Position numbers and translations under genes: made by a program | DNA from: Ptiloglossa arizonensis | Taxonomy: Eukaryota; Arthropoda; Insecta; Hymenoptera; Colletidae | Assembly (NCBI RefSeq): GCF_051014685.1 | Contig: NW_027478395.1 | Coordinates: forward strand, 248,001-312,000 | Length of the DNA stretch: 64,000 nt | Reading direction: 5' to 3' | In this document: positions 35,311 to 46,890 of the stretch, piece after piece | Layout of the letters: each line of letters opens with the position of its first letter | Position numbering within the stretch: position 1 is the first letter of the stretch | Notes under the pieces: generated by a model | What the model was told of the DNA's origin: nothing | What the model saw: the letters and a program-made list of their open reading frames with translations, nothing else | Databases searched by the model: none

Positions 35311-37860
35311 TTTGTACTTTCAGATGCAACAGGAATTTTTGGGTTAGGTCAATCCGTTCGCGAGATATGGGTGTTTGAATCTAAGAAATGGTTGACAAGA
35401 CAACAAATTTTTCGCGATTCTGCTGATCCAAACGCTTAACCAGAATGGACTAGGGAAAAAATACCCATACCGTTGTAATCGGGCGAGTTTCTACTTTCAG
35501 ATGCAACAGGAATTTTTGGGTTAGGTCAATCCGTTCGCGAGATATTGGAGTTTGAAGCCAAGAAATGGTAGAGAAGGAAAAAGTTTTTCGCAATTCTGCT
35601 GCTCCAAACGCTTAACCAGAATATCCTAGGGAAAAAATACACATACCGCTGTAATCGGGCGAGTTTCTACTTTCAGATGCAATCGGAATTTTTGGGTTAG
35701 GTCAATCCGTTTGCGAGATATGGGAGTTTGAAGCCAAGAAATGGTTGAGAAGGCAAAAAATTTTTCGCAATTCTGCTGCTTCAAACGCTTAACCAGAATG
35801 GCCTAGGGACAAAATACACACACCGTTGTAATCGGGCGAGTTTCTACTTTCAGATGCGATAGGAATTTTTGGGTTAGGTCAATCCGTTCGCGAGATATGG
35901 GAGTTTGAAGCCAAGAAATGGTTGAGAAGGCAAAATATTTTTCGCAATTCTGCTGCTTCAGACGCTTAACCAGAATGGCCTAGGGAAAGAATACACATAC
36001 CGTTGTAATCGGGCTAGTTTCTACTTTCAGATGCAATAGGAATTTTTGGGTTAGGTCAATCCGTTTGCGAGATATGGGAGTTTGAAGCCAAGAAATAGTT
36101 GTGAAGGAATAAAATTTTTCGCATTTCTGCTGCTCCAAACGCTTAACCAGAATGGCCGAGGGAAAAAATACACATACCGTTGTAATCGGGCGAGTTTCTA
36201 CTTTCAGATGCAATAGGAATTTTTGGGTTAGGTCAATCCGTTCGCGAGATATGGGAGTTTGAAGCTAAGAAATGGTTGAGGGGACAACAAATTTTTCGCA
36301 CTTCTGCTGCTCCAAACGCTTAACCAGAATGGCCTAGGGCAAAAATACACATACCGTTGTAATCGGGCGAGATTCTACTTTCAGATGCAATAGGAATTTT
36401 TGGGTTAGGTCAATCCGTTCGCGAGATATGGGAGTTTGAAGCTAAGGAATGTTTGACAAGACAAGAAATTTTTCGCACTTCTGCTGCTCCAATCGCTTAA
36501 CCAGAATGGCCTAGGGGAAAAATACGCATACCGTTGTAATCGGGCGAGTTTCTACTTTCAGATGCAACAGGAATTTTTGGGTTAGGTCAATCCGTTCGCG
36601 AGATATTGGAGTTTGAACCCAAGAAATGGTTGAGAAGGAAAAAATTTTTCGCAATTCTGCTTCTCCAAACGCTTAACCACAATATCCTAGGGAAAAAATG
36701 CACATACCGTTGTAATCGGGCGGGTTTCTACTTTCAGATGCGATAGGAATTTTTGGGTTAGGTCAATCCGTTCGCGAGATATGGGAGTTTGAAGCCAAGA
36801 AATGGTTGAGAAGACAACAAATTTTTCGCGATTCCGCTGCTCCAAACGCTTAACCAGAATGGACTAGGGAAAAAATACGCATACCGTTGTAATGGGGCGA
36901 GTTTCTACTTTCAGATGCAACAGGAATTTTTTGGTTAGGTCAATCCGTTCGCGAGATATGGGTGTTTGAAGCTAAGAAATGGTTGACAAGACAACAAATT
37001 TTTCGCGATTCTGCTGCTCCAAACGCTTAACCAGAATGGACTAGGGAAAAAATACGCATACCGTTTTAATGGGGCGAGTTTCTACTTTCAGATGCAATAG
37101 GAATTTTTGGGTTAGGTCAATCCGTTCGCGAGATATGGGAGTTTGAAGCTAAGAAATGGTTGAGGAGACAACAAATTTTTCGCAATTCTGCTGCTCCAAA
37201 CGCTTAAACAGAATGGCCTAGGGCAAAAATACACATACCGTTGTAATCGGGCGAGTTTCTACTTTCAGATGCAATAGGAATTTTTGGGTTAGGTCAATCC
37301 GTTCGCGAGATATGGGAGTTTGAAGCCAAGAAATGGTTGAGAAGGCAAAAAATTTTGCGCAATGCTGCTGCTTCAAACCCTTAACCAGAATGGCGTAGGG
37401 AAAAAATACACATACCGTTGGAATCGGGCGAGTTTCTACTTTCAATTACAATAGGAATTTTTGGGTTAGGTCAATCCGTTCGCGAGATATGGGACTTTGA
37501 AGCTAAGAAATGGTTGACAAGACAACAAATTTTTCGCACTTCTGCTGCTCCAATCGCTTAACCAGAATGGCCTAGGGGAAAAATACACGTACCGCTGTAA
37601 TGGGGCGAGGTCCTACTTTCAGATGCAACAGGAATTTTTGGGTTAGGTCAATCCGATCGCGAGATATGGGTGTTTGAAGCTAAGGAATGGTTGACAAGAC
37701 AACAAATTTTTCGCGATTCTGCTGCTCCAAACGCTTAACCAGAATGGACTGGGGAAAAAATACGCATACCGTTGTAATGGGGCGAGTTTCTACTTTCAGA
37801 TGCAATAGGAATTTTTGGGTTAGGTCAATCCGTTCGCGAGATATGGTAGTTTGAAGCTAA
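35311..37860 (+). repeat. Domain 6, linking monomers and copy 2 of the 13-monomer displaced segment
   Basis: The first about 700 bp (class G, D, A and A' monomers) resemble 3.7-4.6 and 7.4-8.4 kb. From about 36040 the sequence repeats 33741-35310. Private changes include AAATAGTTGTG (about 36095), GAGGGGACAAC (about 36279) and CGTTGGAATCGGG (about 37418), the last of which alters the CENP-B-box-like stretch. Confidence 0.75.
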
Positions 37861-40206
37861 GAAATGGTTGAGGAGACAACAAATTTTTCGCACTTCTGCT
37901 GCTCCAAACGCTTAAACAGAATGGCCTAGGGCAAAAATACACATATCGTTGTAATCGGGCGAGTTTCTACTTTCAGATGCAACAGGAATTTTTGGGTTAG
38001 GTCAATCCGTTCGCGAGATATGGGTGTTTGAAGCTAAGAAATGGTTGACAAGACAACAAATTTTTCGCGATTCTGCTGCTCCAAACGCTTAACCAGAATG
38101 GCCTAGGGGAAAAATACACGTACCGTTGTAATGGGGCGAGTTTGTACTTTCAGATGCAACAGGAATTTTTGGGTTAGGTCAATCCGTTCGCGAGATATGG
38201 GTGTTTGAAGCTAAGAAATGGTTGACAAGACAACAAATTTTTCGCGATTCTGCTGCTCCAAACGCTTAACCAGAATGGACTAGGGAAAAAATACGCATAC
38301 CGTTGTAATGGGGCGAGTTTCTACTTTCAGATGCAATAGGAATTTTTGGGTTAGGTCAATCCGTTCGCGAGATATGGGAGTTTGAAACCAAGAAATGGTT
38401 GAGAAGGCACAAAATTTTTCGCAATTCTGCTGCTTCAAACGCTTAACCAGAATGGCCTAGGGACAAAATACACATACCGTTGTAATCGGGCGAGTTTCTA
38501 CATTCAGATGCGATAGGAATTTTTGGGTTAGGTCAATCCGTTCGCGAGATATGGGACTTTGAAGCTAAGAAATGGTTGACAAGACAACAAATTTTTCGCG
38601 ATTCTGCTGCTCCAAACGCTTAACCAGAATGGACTAGGGAAAAAATACGCATACCGTTGTAATGGGGCGAGTTTCTACTTTCAGATGCAGTAGGAATTTT
38701 TGGGTTAGGTCAATCCGTTCGCGAGATATGGGAGTTTGAAGCCAAGAAATGGTTGTGAAGGAATAAAATTTTTCGCAATTCTGCTGCTCCAAACGCTTAA
38801 CCAGAATGGCCGAGGGAAAAAATACACATACCGTTGTAATCGGGCGAGTTTCTACTTTCAGTTGCAATAGGAATTTTTGGGTTAGGTCAATCCGTTCGCG
38901 AGATATGGGAGTTTGAAGCTAAGAAATGGTTGAGGAGACAACAAATTTTTCGCACTTCTGCTGCTCCAAACGCTTAACCAGAATGGCCTAGGGCAAAAAT
39001 ACACATACCGTTGTAATCGGGCGAGTTTCTACTTTCAGATGCAATAGGAATTTTTGAGTTAGGTCAATCCGTTCGCGAGATATGAGAGTTTGAACCTAAG
39101 AAATGGTTGAGAAGACAACAAATTTTTCGCAATTCTGCTGCTCCAAACGCTTAACCAGAATGGCGAAGGGAAAAAACACGCATACCGTTGTAATCGGGCG
39201 AGTTTCTACTTTCAGATGCAACAGGAATTTTTGGGTTAGGTCAATCCGTTCGCGAGATATTGGAGTTTGAAGCCAAGAAATGGTTGAGAAGGAGAAAATT
39301 TTTCGTAATTCTGCTGCTCCAAACGCTTAACCAGAATATCCTAGGGAAAAAATACACATACCGCTGTAATCGGGCTAGTTTCTACTTTCAGATGCCATCG
39401 GAATTTTTGGGTTAGGTCAATCTGTTTGCGAGATATGGGGGTTTGTAGCTAAGAAATGGTTTAGAAGACAACAAATTTTTCGCACTTCTGCTGCTCCAAA
39501 CGCTTAATCCGAATGGCCTAGGGACTAAATACACATACCAATGTAATCGGGCGAGTTTCTACTTTCAGAGGCAATAGGAATTTTTGGGGTAGGTAAATCC
39601 GTTCGCGAGATATGGGAGTTTGAAGCCAAGAAATGGTTGTGAAGGAAAAAAATTTTTCGCCTTTCTGCTGCTCCAAACGCTTAACCAGAATGGCCTAGGG
39701 AACAAATACACATACCGTTGTAATCGGGCGAGTTTCTACTTTCAGATGCAATAGGAATTTTTGGGTTAGGTCAATCCGTTCGCGAGGTATGGGAGTTTGA
39801 AGCTAAGAAATGGTTGAGGAGACAACAAATTTTTCGCACTTCTGCTGCTCCAAACGCTTAAACAGAATGGCCTAGTGCAAAAATACACATACCGTTGTAA
39901 TCGGGCGAGTTTCTACTTTAAGATGCAATAGGAATTTTTGGGTTAGGTCAATCCGTTCGCGAGATATGGGAGTTTGAAGCCAAGAAATGGTTGAGAAGGC
40001 AAAAAATTTTTCGCAATTCTGCTTCTCCAATCGTTTAACCAGAATGGCCTAGGGGAAAAATACACGTACCGTTGTAATCGGGCGAGTTTCTACTTTCAAA
40101 TGCCATAGGAATGTTTGGGTTAGGTCAATCCGTTCGCGAGATATGAGAGTTTGAAGCTAAGAAATGGTTGAGAAGACAACAAATTTTTCGCGATTCTGCT
40201 GCTCCA
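37861..40206 (+). repeat. Domain 7a: segment duplicated at 45469-47814 (displacement 7608 bp)
   Basis: Markers ACATATCGTT (37943 against 45551), TTTGAAACCAAG (about 38384 against 45992), CGAGGTATGGG (about 39784 against 47392) and CTACTTTAAG (about 39911 against 47519) are displaced by 7608 bp (43 monomers). The match ends at 40207, where this copy has CAAACGCTCAAAC and the other CAATCGTTTAACC. A 70-bp patch near 38580-38649 differs between copies in a pattern that suggests gene conversion. Confidence 0.8.
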
Positions 40207-43200
40207 AACGCTCAAACAGAATGGACTAGGGAAAAAATACACATACCGTTGTAATCGGGCGAGTTTCTACTTTCAAATGCAATAGGAATTTTTGAGTTAG
40301 GTCAATCCGTTCGCGAGATATGAGAGTTTGAACCTAAGAAATGGTTGAGAAGACAACAAATTTTTCGCAATTCTGCTACTCCAAACGCTTAACCAGAATG
40401 GCGAAGGGAAAAAACACGCATACCGTTGTAATCGGGCGAGTTTCTACTTTCAGATGCAACAGGAATTTTTGGGTTAGGTCAATCCGTTCGCGAGATATTG
40501 GAGTTTGAAGCCAAGAAATGGTTGAGAACGAGAAAATTTTTCGTAATTCTGCTGCTCCAAACGCTTAACCAGAATATCCTAGGGAAAAAATACACATACC
40601 GCTGTAATCGGGCTAGTTTCTACTATCAGATGCCATCGGAATTTTTGGGTTAGGTCAATCTGTTTGCGAGATATGGGAGTTTGTAGCTAAGAAATGGTTT
40701 AGAAGACAACAAATTTTTCGCACTTCTGCTGCTCCAAACGCTTAATCCGAATGGCCTAGGGACTAAATACACATACCAATGTAATCGGGCGAGTTTCTAC
40801 TTTCAGAGGCAATAGGAATTTTTGGGGTAGGTAAATCCGTTCGCGAGATATGGGAGTTTGAAGCCAAGAAATGGTTGTGAAGGAAAAAAATTTTTCGCCT
40901 TTCTGCTGCTCCAAACGCTTAACCAGAATATCCTAGGGACAAAATACACATACCGCTGTAATCGGGCTAGTTTCTACTTTCAGATGCCATCGGAATTTTT
41001 GGGTTAGGTCAATCTATTTGCGAGATATGGGAGTTTGTAGCTAAGAAATGGTTTAGAAGACAACAAATTTTTCGCACTTCTGCTGCTCCAAACGCTTAAT
41101 CCGAATGGCCTAGGGACTAAATACACATACCAATGTAATCGGGCGAGTTTCTACTTTCAGAGGCAATAGGAATTTTTGGGGTAGGTAAATCCGTTCGCGA
41201 GATATGGGAGTTTGAAGCCAAGAAATGGTTGTGAAGGAAAAAAATTTTTCGCATTTCTGCTGCTCCAAACGCTTAACCAGAATGGCCTAGGGAACAAATA
41301 CACATACCGTTGTAATCGGGCGAGTTTCTACTTTCAGATGCAATAGGAATTTTTGGGTTAGGTCAATCCGTTCGCGAGATATGGGAGTTTGAAGCTAAGA
41401 AATGGTTGAGGAGACAACAAATTTTTCGCAATTCTGCTGCTCCAAACGCTTAAACAGAATGGCCTAGGGCAAAAATACACATACCGTTGTAATCGGGCGA
41501 GTTTCTACTTTCAGACGCAATAGGAATTTTTGGGTTAGGTCAATCCGTTCGCGAGATATGGGAGTTTGAAGCCAAGAAATGGTTGAGAAGGCAAAAAATT
41601 TTTCGCAATTCTGCTTCTCCAATCGTTTAACCAGAATGGCCTAGGGGAAAAATACACGTACCGTTGTAATCGGGCGAGTTTCTACTTTCAAATGCCATAG
41701 GAATGTTTGGGTTAGTTCAATCCGTTCGCGAGATATGAGAGTTTGAAGCTAAGAAATGGTTGAGAAGACAACAAATTTTTCGCGATTCTGCTGCTCCAAA
41801 CGCTCAAACAGAATGGACTAGGGAAAAAATACACATACCGTTGTAATCGGGCGAGTTTCTACTTTCAAATGCAATAGGAATTTTTGAGTTAGGTCAATCC
41901 GTTCGCGAGATATGAGAGTTTGAACCTAAGAAATGGTTGAGAAGACAACAAATTTTTCGCAATTCTGCTGCTCCAAACGCTTAACCAGAATGGCCAAGGG
42001 AAAAAACACGCATACCGTTGTAATCGGGCGAGTTTCTACTTTCAGATGCAACAGGAGTTTTTGGGTTAGGTCAATCCGTTCGCGAGATATTGGAGTTTGA
42101 AGCCAAGAAATGGTTGAGAAGGAGAAAATTTTTCGTAATTCTGCTGCTCCAAACGCTTAACCAGAATATCCTAGGGAAAAAATACACATACCGCTGTAAT
42201 CGGGCTAGTTTCTACATTCAGATGCCATCGGAATTTTTGGGTTAGGTCGATCTGTTTGCGAGATATGGTAGTTTGTAGCTAAGAAATGGTTTAGAAGACA
42301 ACAAATTTTTCGCACTTCTGCTGCTCCAAACGCTTAATCCGAATGGCCTAGGGACTAAATACACATACCAATGTAATCGGGCGAGTTTCTACTTTCAGAG
42401 GCAATAGGAATTTTTGGGGTAGGTCAATCCGTTCGCGAGATATGGGAGTTTGAAGCCAAGAAATGGTTGTGAAGGAAAAAAATTTTTCGCATTTCTGCTG
42501 CTCCAAACGCTTAACCAGAATGGCCTAGGGAAAAAATACACATACCGTTGTAATCGGGCGAGTTTCTACTTTCAGATGCCATCGGAATTTTTGGGTTAGG
42601 TCAATCTGTTTGCGAGATATGGGAGTTTGTAGCTAAGAAATGGTTTAGAAGACAACAAATTTTTCGCACTTCTGCTGCTCCAAACGCTTAATCCGAATGG
42701 CCTAGGGACTAAATACACATGCCAATGTAATCGGGCGAGTTTCTACTTTCAGAGGCAATAGGAATTTTTGGGGTAGGTAAATCCGTTCGCGAGATATGGG
42801 AGTTTGAAGCTAAGAAATGCTTGAGAAGACAACAAATTTTTCGCGATTCTGCTGCTCCAAACGCTCAAACAGAATGGACTAGGGAGAAAATACACATACC
42901 TTTGTAATCGGGCGAGTTTCTACTTTCAAATGCAATAGGAATTTTTGAGTTAGGTCAATCCGTTCGCGAGATATGAGAGTTTGAACCTAAGAAATGGTTG
43001 AGAAGACAACAAAATTTTCGCAATTCTGTTGCTCCAAACGCTCAAACAGAATGGACTAGGGAAAAAATACACATACCGTTGTAATCGGGCGAGTTTCTAC
43101 TTTCAAATGCAATAGGAATTTTTGAGTTAGGTCAATCCGTTCGCGAGATATGAGAGTTTGAACCTAAGAAATGGTTGAGAAGACAACAAATTTTTCGCAA

Positions 43201-45553
43201 TTCTGCTGCTCCAAACGCTTAACCAGAATGGCCAAGGGAAAAAACACGCATACCGTTGTAATCGGGCGAGTTTCTACTTTCAGATGCAACAGGAGTTTTT
43301 GGGTTAGGTCAATCCGTTCGCGAGATATGGGAGTTTGAAGCCAAGAAATGGTTGTGAAGGAAAAAAATTTTTCGCCTTTCTGCTGCTCCAAACGCTTAAC
43401 CAGAATGGCCTAGGGAAAAAATACACATACCGTTGTAATCGGGCGAGTTTCTACTTTCAGATGCGATAGGAATTTTTGGGATAGGTCAATCCGTTCTCGA
43501 GATATGGGAGTTTGAAGCCAAGAAATGGTTGTGAGGGAAAAAAATTTTCCGCCATTGTGCTGCTCCAAACGCTTAACCAGAATGGCCTAGGGAAAAAATA
43601 CACATACCGTTGTAATCGGGCGAGTTTCTACTTTCAGATGCAATAGGAATTTTTGGGTTAGGTCACTCCGTTCGCGAGATATGGGAGTTTGAAGCTAAAA
43701 AATGGTTGAGGAGACAACAAATTTTTCGCACTTCTGCTGCTCCAAACGCTTAAACAGAATGGCCTAGGGCAAAAATACACATACAGTTGTAATCGGGCGA
43801 GTTTCTACTTTCAGTTGCAATAGGAATTTTTGGGATAGGTCAATCCGTTCGCGAGATATGGGAGTTTGAAGCTAAGAAATGGTTGAGGAGACAACAAATT
43901 TTTCGCACTTCTGCTGCTCCAAACGCTTAAACAGAATGGCCTAGGGCAAAAATACACATACCGTTGTAATCGGGCGAGTTTCTACTTTCAGATGCAATAG
44001 GAATTTTTGGGTTAGGTCAATCCGTTCGCGAGATATGGGAGTTTGAAGCCAAGAAATGGTTGAGAAGGCAAAAAATTTTTCGCAATTCTGCTTCTCCAAT
44101 CGTTTAACCAGAATGGCCTAGGGGAAAAATACACGTACCGTTGTAATCGGGCGAGTTTCTACTTTCAAATGCCATAGGAATGTTTGGGTTAGGTCAATCC
44201 GTTCGCGAGATATGAGAGTTTGAAGCTAAGAAATGGTTGAGAAGACAACAAATTTTTCGCGATTCTGCTGCTCCAAACGCTCAAACAGAATGGACTAGGG
44301 AAAAAATACGCATACCGTCGTAATCGGGTGAGTTTCTACTTTCTGATGCAACAGGAATTTTTGGGTTAGGTCAATCCGTTCGCCAGACATGGGAGTTTGA
44401 AGCTAAGAAATGTTTGACAAGACAACAAATCTTTCGCAATTCTGCTGCTCCAAACGCTTAACGAGAATGGACTAGGGAAAAAATACGCATACCGTTGTAA
44501 TCGGGTGAGTTTCTACTTTCTGATGCAACAGGAATTTTTGGGTTAGGTCAATCCTTTCGCGAGATATGGGAGTTTGAAGCTAAGAAATGGTTGAGAAGAC
44601 AACAAATTTTTCGCAATTCTGCTGCTCCAAACGCTTAACCAGAATATCCTAGGGAAAAAATGCACATACCGCTGTAATCGGGCTAGTTTCTACTTTCAGA
44701 TGCCATCGGAATTTTTGGGTTAGGTCAATCCGTTCGCCAGACATGGGAGTTTGAAGCTAAGAAATGTTTGACAAGACAACAAATTTTTCGCACTTCTGCT
44801 GCTCCAAACGCTTAACCAGAATGGACTAGGGAAAAAATACGCATACCGTTGTAATCGGGTGAGTTTCTACTTTCTGATAAAACAGGAATTTTTGGGTTAG
44901 GTCAATCCGTTCGCAAGATATGAGCGTTTGAAGCTAAGAAATGGTTGAGAAGACAACAAATTTTTCGCGATTCTGCTGCCCCAAACGCTTAACCAGAATG
45001 GCCTAGGGAAAAAATACGCATACCGTTGTAATCGGGCGAGTTTCTACTTTCAGATGCGATAGGAATTTTTGGGTTAGGTCAGTCCGTTCGCGAGATATGG
45101 GAGTTTGAAGCCAAGAAATGGTTGAGAAGGCAAAATATTTTTCGCAATTCTGCTGCTTCAGACGCTTAACCAGAATAGCCTAGGGAAAGAATACACATAC
45201 CGTTGTAATCGGGCGAGTTTCTACTTTCAGATGCAATAGGAATTTTTGGGTTAGGTCACTCCGTTCGCGAGATATGGGAGTTTGAAGCTAAAAAATGGTT
45301 GAGGAGACAACAAATTTTTCGCACTTCTGCTGCTCCAAACGCTTAAACAGAATGGCCTAGGGCAAAAATACACATACAGTTGTAATCGGGCGAGTTTCTA
45401 CTTTCAGTTGCAATAGGAATTTTTGGGATAGGTCAATCCGTTCGCGAGATATGGGAGTTTGAAGCTAAGAAATGGTTGAGGAGACAACAAATTTTTCGCA
45501 CTTCTGCTGCTCCAAACGCTTAAACAGAATGGCCTAGGGCAAAAATACACATA
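40207..45553 (+). repeat. Domain 7b: contains copy 1 of the 10,970-bp displaced duplication
   Basis: From 40644 to 45553 this region matches 51614-56523 at a constant displacement of 10,970 bp (62 monomers). Edges are set by mismatches at 40637 and 40643 on the left and 45554 (T against C) on the right. I found three substitutions in about 4.9 kb: near 41253 (GCATTTC against GCCTTTC), 41715 (TTAGTTC against TTAGGTC) and 42206 (CTACATTC against CTACTTTC). The 40644-43320 part is also present at 47.9-50.6 kb. Confidence 0.85.
41008..41184 (+). repeat. Monomer class F exemplar (GTTTGTAGC, TTTAGAAGAC, CCAATGTAAT)
   Basis: This class has GAGTTTGTAGCTAAG, TGGTTTAGAAGACAAC, CTTAATCCGAATGGCC, GGGACTAAATAC and CCAATGTAATCGGG. 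The CG of the CENP-B-box-like stretch is lost, and the GTTTGAAGC arm of the inverted repeat is broken. I counted about 16 copies: near 39.4, 40.7, 41.0, 42.3, 42.6, 47.0, 47.9, 48.3, 49.5, 49.9, 50.8, 51.6, 52.0, 53.2, 53.6 and 61.5 kb. None with the full set lies before 39 kb. Confidence 0.85.
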
Positions 45554-46890
45554 TCGTTGTAATCGGGCGAGTTTCTACTTTCAGATGCAACAGGAATTTT
45601 TGGGTTAGGTCAATCCGTTCGCGAGATATGGGTGTTTGAAGCTAAGAAATGGTTGACAAGACAACAAATTTTTCGCGATTCTGCTGCTCCAAACGCTTAA
45701 CCAGAATGGCCTAGGGGAAAAATACACGTACCGTTGTAATGGGGCGAGTTTGTACTTTCAGATGCAACAGGAATTTTTGGGTTAGGTCAATCCGTTCGCG
45801 AGATATGGGTGTTTGAAGCTAAGAAATGGTTGACAAGACAACAAATTTTTCGCGATTCTGCTGCTCCAAACGCTTAACCAGAATGGACTAGGGAAAAAAT
45901 ACGCATACCGTTGTAATGGGGCGAGTTTCTACTTTCAGATGCAATAGGAATTTTTGGGTTAGGTCAATCCGTTCGCGAGATATGGGAGTTTGAAACCAAG
46001 AAATGGTTGAGAAGGCACAAAATTTTTCGCAATTCTGCTGCTTCAAACGCTTAACCAGAATGGCCTAGGGACAAAATACACATACCGTTGTAATCGGGCG
46101 AGTTTCTACATTCAGATGCGATAGGAATTTTTGGGTTAGGTCAATCCGTTCGCGAGATATGGGACTTTGAAGCTAAGAAATGGTTGAGGAGACAACAAAT
46201 TTTTCGCACTTCTGCTGCTCCAAACGCTTAACCAGAATGGCCTAGGGCAAAAATACACATACCGTTGTAATGGGGCGAGTTTCTACTTTCAGATGCAGTA
46301 GGAATTTTCGGGTTAGGTCAATCCGTTCGCGAGATATGGGAGTTTGAAGCCAAGAAATGGTTGTGAAGGAATAAAATTTTTCGCAATTCTGCTGCTCCAA
46401 ACGCTTAACCAGAATGGCCGAGGGAAAAAATACACATACCGTTGTAATCGGGCGAGTTTCTACTTTCAGTTGCAATAGGAATTTTTGGGTTAGGTCAATC
46501 CGTTCGCGAGATATGGGAGTTTGAAGCTAAGAAATGGTTGAGGAGACAACAAATTTTTCGCACTTCTGCTGCTCCAAACGCTTAACCAGAATGGCCTAGG
46601 GCAAAAATACACATACCGTTGTAATCGGGCGAGTTTCTACTTTCAGATGCAATAGGAATTTTTGAGTTAGGTCAATCCGTTCGCGAGATATGAGAGTTTG
46701 AACCTAAGAAATGGTTGAGAAGACAACAAATTTTTCGCAATTCTGCTGCTCCAAACGCTTAACCAGAATGGCGAAGGGAAAAAACACGCATACCGTTGTA
46801 ATCGGGCGAGTTTCTACTTTCAGATGCAACAGGAATTTTTGGGTTAGGTCAATCCGTTCGCGAGATATTGGAGTTTGAAGCCAAGAAATG
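45554..46890 (+). repeat. Domain 7c: rest of the 7608-bp displaced segment before the 3715-bp HOR
   Basis: This stretch carries class G monomers, a TTTGAAACCAAG class A monomer with CATTCAGATGC, and the GAATAAAATTTT monomer, all in the same order as 37.9-39.3 kb. The patch 46188-46257 has class B variants (GAGGAGAC, GCACTTC, GGCCTAGGGC, ATACAC) where the partner has class G variants, with matching sequence on both sides. Confidence 0.78.
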
